A stretch of 15,661 nucleotides of DNA from assembly GCA_030653405.1 (NCBI GenBank), contig JAURZO010000246.1, forward strand, positions 1 through 15,661, given 5' to 3'. Position 1 is the first letter of the stretch. The number at the start of each line of letters is the position of its first letter. Positions 13,156-15,661 of this stretch are shown here, in pieces. The notes below the pieces were generated by a model, which had not been told where the DNA came from, searched no databases, and worked only from the letters and a program-made list of their open reading frames with translations. The stretch is from Zwartia sp. (GTDB taxonomy: Bacteria > Pseudomonadota > Gammaproteobacteria > Burkholderiales > Burkholderiaceae_B). The position numbers were made by a program, and so were the translations under genes.

Positions 13156-13515
13156 ATGCCAAGCCTTACTTCGCTCACTGGCCCCGGCAGCTTTGTCGGC
13201 TTGTTGATTTTGTCGAATGTATTCATGACGTTCGCGTGGTACGCGCACCTCAAAAATCTGTCGGAAAAGCCTTGGTGGATTGCCGCCTTCATCAGCTGGG
13301 GCATCGCTTTTTTTGAATATATGCTCCAAGTCCCTGGCAACCGAATAGGTTTTCAATACTTTTCGCTCGGGCAACTCAAGATTATTCAAGAGGTCATCAC
13401 GCTCGGCGTGTTCATCCCTTTTGCGATTTTCTACATGGACGAGCCGTTCAAAACCGACTACCTCTGGGCAGGGCTTTGCCTGCTGGGCGCGGTCTACTTC
13501 ATTTTTCGAAATTAA
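13156..13515 (+). CDS. DUF486 / DMT-like small membrane protein
   Basis: A 119-residue hydrophobic protein with four membrane helices. The segments LLILSNVFMTFAWYAHLK, WWIAAFISWGIAFFEYMLQVPGNRIG, LKIIQEVITLGVFIPFAIFYM and DYLWAGLCLLGAVYFIF are those of the DUF486 family (about 110-120 residues), which resembles half-size drug/metabolite transporters. The function is unknown. The frame is open from a TTG at 13081, but that start would lie inside the terminator stem and ahead of the likely transcription start; ATG 13156 gives the family length, although no good Shine-Dalgarno sequence precedes it. The stop is 15 nt before the SDR gene, so the two are probably co-transcribed. Confidence 0.85.
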   Translation: MPSLTSLTGPGSFVGLLILSNVFMTFAWYAHLKNLSEKPWWIAAFISWGIAFFEYMLQVPGNRIGFQYFSLGQLKIIQEVITLGVFIPFAIFYMDEPFKTDYLWAGLCLLGAVYFIFRN

Positions 13516-13530
13516 TATCAAGGATACGCT

Positions 13531-14280
13531 ATGTTGCAGATTGATTTAAAAGGCAAAAGAGCACTCATTGCTGGTGGCAGTCGCGGCATCGGACTGGGGA
13601 TCGCCCAGTGTTTTGCTCAGGCAGGTGCGGATGTTTCGATCTGCGCACGTTCGCCGGGCTCCTTAGACGCAGCAAAAATGACGCTCTCCCAATACGGCGG
13701 CCGCGTGATGACGACCGCGTGCGACCTGGGCGATGCCCAAGCCATCAAGTCTTGGGTCAATGCCTCGGCAACCGAGCTAGGTGGCGTTGATATTCTGGTC
13801 AACAACGCGTCAGCCTTTGGTCGTCAAGACAACGAAGAAGACTGGGCCGCGAGTGTGCAAATCGACCTGATGGCCGCTGTGCGCGCAAGCGCCGCGGCTT
13901 TGCCATTCCTCGAAAAACAAGGAGGTAATATCATCCACATTTCCTCCATCTCAGGACTCAAGGCAACGGTCCGCTCCGTGCCGTATGGCGCCATTAAAGC
14001 CGCCATGATGGAATACACGCAGACGCAAGCCTTGTCGTATGCCAAGAAAAACATCCGGGTAAACTGTATCGCTCCGGGTTCTGTCTTCTTTGAGGGCGGC
14101 AACTGGGACAAAGTAAAACGCGACAACCCAAAACTTTACGAGGCCACTCTGGCGAAAATACCCTTTGGTCGCTATGGCAAGCCCGAGGAAATTGGTCATG
14201 TCGTGGCCTTTCTTGTCAGTGACCTCGGTTCTTGGGTCACCGGACAAACCATCGTCGTTGACGGTGGACAAACACTTTAG
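13531..14280 (+). CDS. Short-chain dehydrogenase/reductase (SDR) family oxidoreductase
   Basis: A 249-residue classical SDR with a complete Rossmann fold: cofactor loop GGSRGIG (15-21), CDLGD (64-68), VNNAS (90-94), catalytic S139 in HISSISG, Y152 and K156 in YGAIKAAM, and N178 in the IRVNCIAPGS strand; the C-terminus VTGQTIVVDGGQTL is standard. Arg40 after the second strand (ICAR) suggests NADP(H) preference. It would reduce or oxidise a carbonyl/alcohol; neighbours do not reveal the substrate. Relatives of this type are often named 3-oxoacyl-ACP reductase (FabG-like) by similarity alone. AAGGA lies 7-8 nt before ATG 13531. It is the second gene of the probable four-gene row. Confidence 0.92.
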   Translation: MLQIDLKGKRALIAGGSRGIGLGIAQCFAQAGADVSICARSPGSLDAAKMTLSQYGGRVMTTACDLGDAQAIKSWVNASATELGGVDILVNNASAFGRQDNEEDWAASVQIDLMAAVRASAAALPFLEKQGGNIIHISSISGLKATVRSVPYGAIKAAMMEYTQTQALSYAKKNIRVNCIAPGSVFFEGGNWDKVKRDNPKLYEATLAKIPFGRYGKPEEIGHVVAFLVSDLGSWVTGQTIVVDGGQTL

Positions 14281-14295
14281 CCACTGGGACACTCC

Positions 14296-14787
14296 ATGCG
14301 CATTTTTTATCAATCGGTGCTCGGTGCCACAATATTGGCGCTGCTGGTCGGTTGCAGCTCCCCCGACAAACCCAAGGTCGTCAAAGAAATGCCCGAGCGT
14401 CCTGCTGTGGCCGTATTCAAAGGCATGTCGAACGTTCAAGTCAAAAACAGTCTAATGAGCGCTTGCTCACAAGATCGTTTGTATATTCAGCCTGACTTGA
14501 ACGAAGTCACTTGTGTACGGCACAAGCTCAACTCAGAGCGCGAGCAAATGCTGATCAATATCGTCAATGATGAGTACGCCAGACGGATCACGGACAACGT
14601 GAAATTCGTCATCACGACAGAAGGTCGCGATGTGCGCGTCGTGGGGAACGCCTATGTTCAGTATGCTTCGCCTCTTGGCATCGAAATTGATGCAGGCTCT
14701 GACATTAAACGTGTCAATCTGATCGATAACGCCTCGTTTTCGTTGTTAGAAAACATACTCAAGCAAGCCGGTGCGACACTTCAATAA
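14296..14787 (+). CDS. Small lipoprotein of unknown function
   Basis: A 163-residue protein with a lipoprotein signal: MRIFYQSVLGATILALLVGC, lipobox LVGC with C20 as the lipidated residue. SSPDKP follows, with no Asp at +2, so outer-membrane sorting is expected. The mature part is hydrophilic and mixed alpha/beta (VKNSLMSACSQDRLYIQPDLNEVTCVRH; VKFVITTEGRDVRVVGNAYVQYASPLGIEI; a C-terminal helix SFSLLENILKQAGATL). Two further Cys (57 and 73 by count) could form a disulfide. I do not recognise the family. It starts 15 nt after the SDR stop with GGGA ahead of the ATG, and ends 27 nt before the carbonic anhydrase, so it is probably translated from the same message. Confidence 0.8.
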   Translation: MRIFYQSVLGATILALLVGCSSPDKPKVVKEMPERPAVAVFKGMSNVQVKNSLMSACSQDRLYIQPDLNEVTCVRHKLNSEREQMLINIVNDEYARRITDNVKFVITTEGRDVRVVGNAYVQYASPLGIEIDAGSDIKRVNLIDNASFSLLENILKQAGATLQ

Positions 14788-14814
14788 GCACCGTTCACAC
14801 GCATCAGTCGAAAC

Positions 14815-15480
14815 ATGACAAAAGCCAGCAATCCTCACGAACTCACTCAACTGTTTCAAAAGAACCGAGAGTGGGTCGCCTCAGTCACTGAGAATGATCC
14901 TGAATTTTTCAACCGCCTGGCAAATCAGCAGTCGCCCGAATACCTCTGGATCGGCTGCTCGGACTCGCGGGTCCCCGCCAACCAAATCACAGGTCTGGCG
15001 CCTGGAGAGGTGTTCGTCCATCGCAACATCGCAAATGTCGTGGTTCACACCGACCTCAATGCGCTCTCCGTGATCCAGTTCGCCATCGATCAACTCAAGG
15101 TCAAGCATATTATTGTGGTTGGACACTATGGCTGTGGCGGGGTGCGCGCTGCCCTTGAAAACTTTCGGATCGGACTAGCCGACAACTGGATCCGTCATGT
15201 CAAAGACGTCCAGGATAAACACAGCACATACCTGGGACGCTTGACAAGTCACAGCGATCGACTCAATCGCCTATGCGAACTCAACGTCATTGAACAGGTT
15301 GTCAACGTCTGCCAAACTACCAGCGTCCAGGATGCCTGGCAACGTGATCAACCTGTCACCGTGCACGGCTGGGTGTATGGCGTCGAAGACGGTTTGGCAC
15401 GCGACTTAGGCGTGAGCGTTGCCACACCGGACGAGCTCGACCAACGCTACCAGTTGGTTTTATCCAAACGCTTTACTTGA
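14815..15480 (+). CDS. can: Beta-class carbonic anhydrase
   Basis: A 221-residue enzyme of the same length and layout as E. coli Can. Zinc ligands are C48, H104 and C107 (CSDSR and HYGCGG); the D50-R52 dyad of the CSDSR motif is present, so the active site is complete. Other family marks are NPEFF-like DPEFFNRLANQQSPEYLWIGCSDSRVP, FVHRNIANVV, and the C-terminal VHGWVYGVEDGLARDLG. It interconverts CO2 and bicarbonate in the cytosol, supplying bicarbonate for carboxylases and helping pH balance. ATG 14815 lacks a clear Shine-Dalgarno sequence. The last gene of the row, it overlaps tail-to-tail by 21 bp with the converging MFS gene. Confidence 0.95.
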   Translation: MTKASNPHELTQLFQKNREWVASVTENDPEFFNRLANQQSPEYLWIGCSDSRVPANQITGLAPGEVFVHRNIANVVVHTDLNALSVIQFAIDQLKVKHIIVVGHYGCGGVRAALENFRIGLADNWIRHVKDVQDKHSTYLGRLTSHSDRLNRLCELNVIEQVVNVCQTTSVQDAWQRDQPVTVHGWVYGVEDGLARDLGVSVATPDELDQRYQLVLSKRFT

Positions 15481-15661
15481 AAATGACAGTTTCTGACGTC
15501 TCAGACGCCAGAACAACCAAAAAGCGATCGAGAGATTCAGTGCATTCCAGACCAGGCCGTTCATCATTGCCATCTGATATGAACCGGTCAGATCAAAAAT
15601 CTTGCCTGACATCCAGCCGCCCAAAGCCATCCCCAGCATCGTCGCCATAATCACTGCACCG
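15460..15661 (-). CDS. MFS transporter, C-terminal end (5' part outside window)
   Basis: Sixty-six codons plus a stop are visible, open to the window edge. The sequence is the last two helices of a major facilitator: ATMLGMALGGWMSGKIFDLTGSYQMAMMNGLVWNALNLSIAFWLFWRLRRQK. The GGW-SG-IFDLTGSY signature between the helices is common in MFS carriers of the oxalate/formate or monocarboxylate kind, but the substrate is not readable. The GTG at 15654 lies in mid-helix and is not a start. The stop lies inside the last codons of the carbonic anhydrase gene (21-bp convergent overlap), so there is no room for a separate terminator. Confidence 0.85.
   Translation of the reverse strand, partial: GAVIMATMLGMALGGWMSGKIFDLTGSYQMAMMNGLVWNALNLSIAFWLFWRLRRQKLSFSSKAFG

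Noticed and set aside
13033..13521. 162-codon open frame on the minus strand opposite the DUF486 gene
   Set aside because: It would cross the intrinsic terminator and has no family signature; the plus strand carries a recognisable membrane protein.
1..15661. Search for CRISPR arrays, tRNA/rRNA genes, insertion-sequence ends, transposases, integrases, toxin-antitoxin or defence genes
   Set aside because: No spaced direct repeats, tRNA-like cloverleaf, rRNA blocks or mobile-element proteins were seen on either strand.

Overview
The window looks like chromosomal DNA of a betaproteobacterium, most likely Burkholderiales of the Alcaligenaceae type. Base composition is moderate (a little above half GC by eye), and almost every gene is a recognisable proteobacterial housekeeping, transport or stress-response gene. 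There are no rRNA or tRNA genes, no CRISPR array, and no transposase, integrase or phage gene. Two genes are cut by the window edges: a sensor histidine kinase at the left (+ strand) and an MFS transporter at the right (- strand).

Left part (1-4174): the ATPase end of a histidine kinase; an Alx-type TerC membrane protein (-) divergent from an NhaR-like LysR regulator (+); a TRIC/UPF0126 membrane protein (-); and a secreted, probably outer-membrane beta-barrel protein of the phenol-degradation MetA type (+). Middle (4219-8358): a LysR regulator (-) divergent from a GntP-family permease (+). The roughly 295-bp gap between them is unusually rich in structure and holds a strong intrinsic terminator with no gene in front of it. 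A MATE efflux protein follows.

Centre-right (8376-12056): a minus-strand pair made of a sodium:solute symporter and a two-domain protein. The latter joins a glucosyl-3-phosphoglycerate-synthase-like glycosyltransferase to a phosphoserine-phosphatase-like HAD domain. This suggests one polypeptide that makes and then dephosphorylates a glycosyl-glycerate compatible solute. A cytochrome b561 gene lies divergently. Right part (12057-15661): a yybP-ykoY (Mn2+) riboswitch leads a second, YjbE-type TerC gene, closed by a clean terminator. Next comes a tightly spaced row: a DUF486 membrane protein, an SDR oxidoreductase, a small lipoprotein and a beta-carbonic anhydrase. The carbonic anhydrase overlaps tail-to-tail with the MFS gene.

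The common theme is membrane transport and ion, pH and osmotic homeostasis: two TerC paralogues with different control, an NhaR-type regulator, an Na+ symporter and carbonic anhydrase. The least explained items are the synthase-phosphatase fusion and the LysR-gntP intergenic region with its orphan terminator, alternating GTTG/CAAC half-sites and a possible leader peptide.
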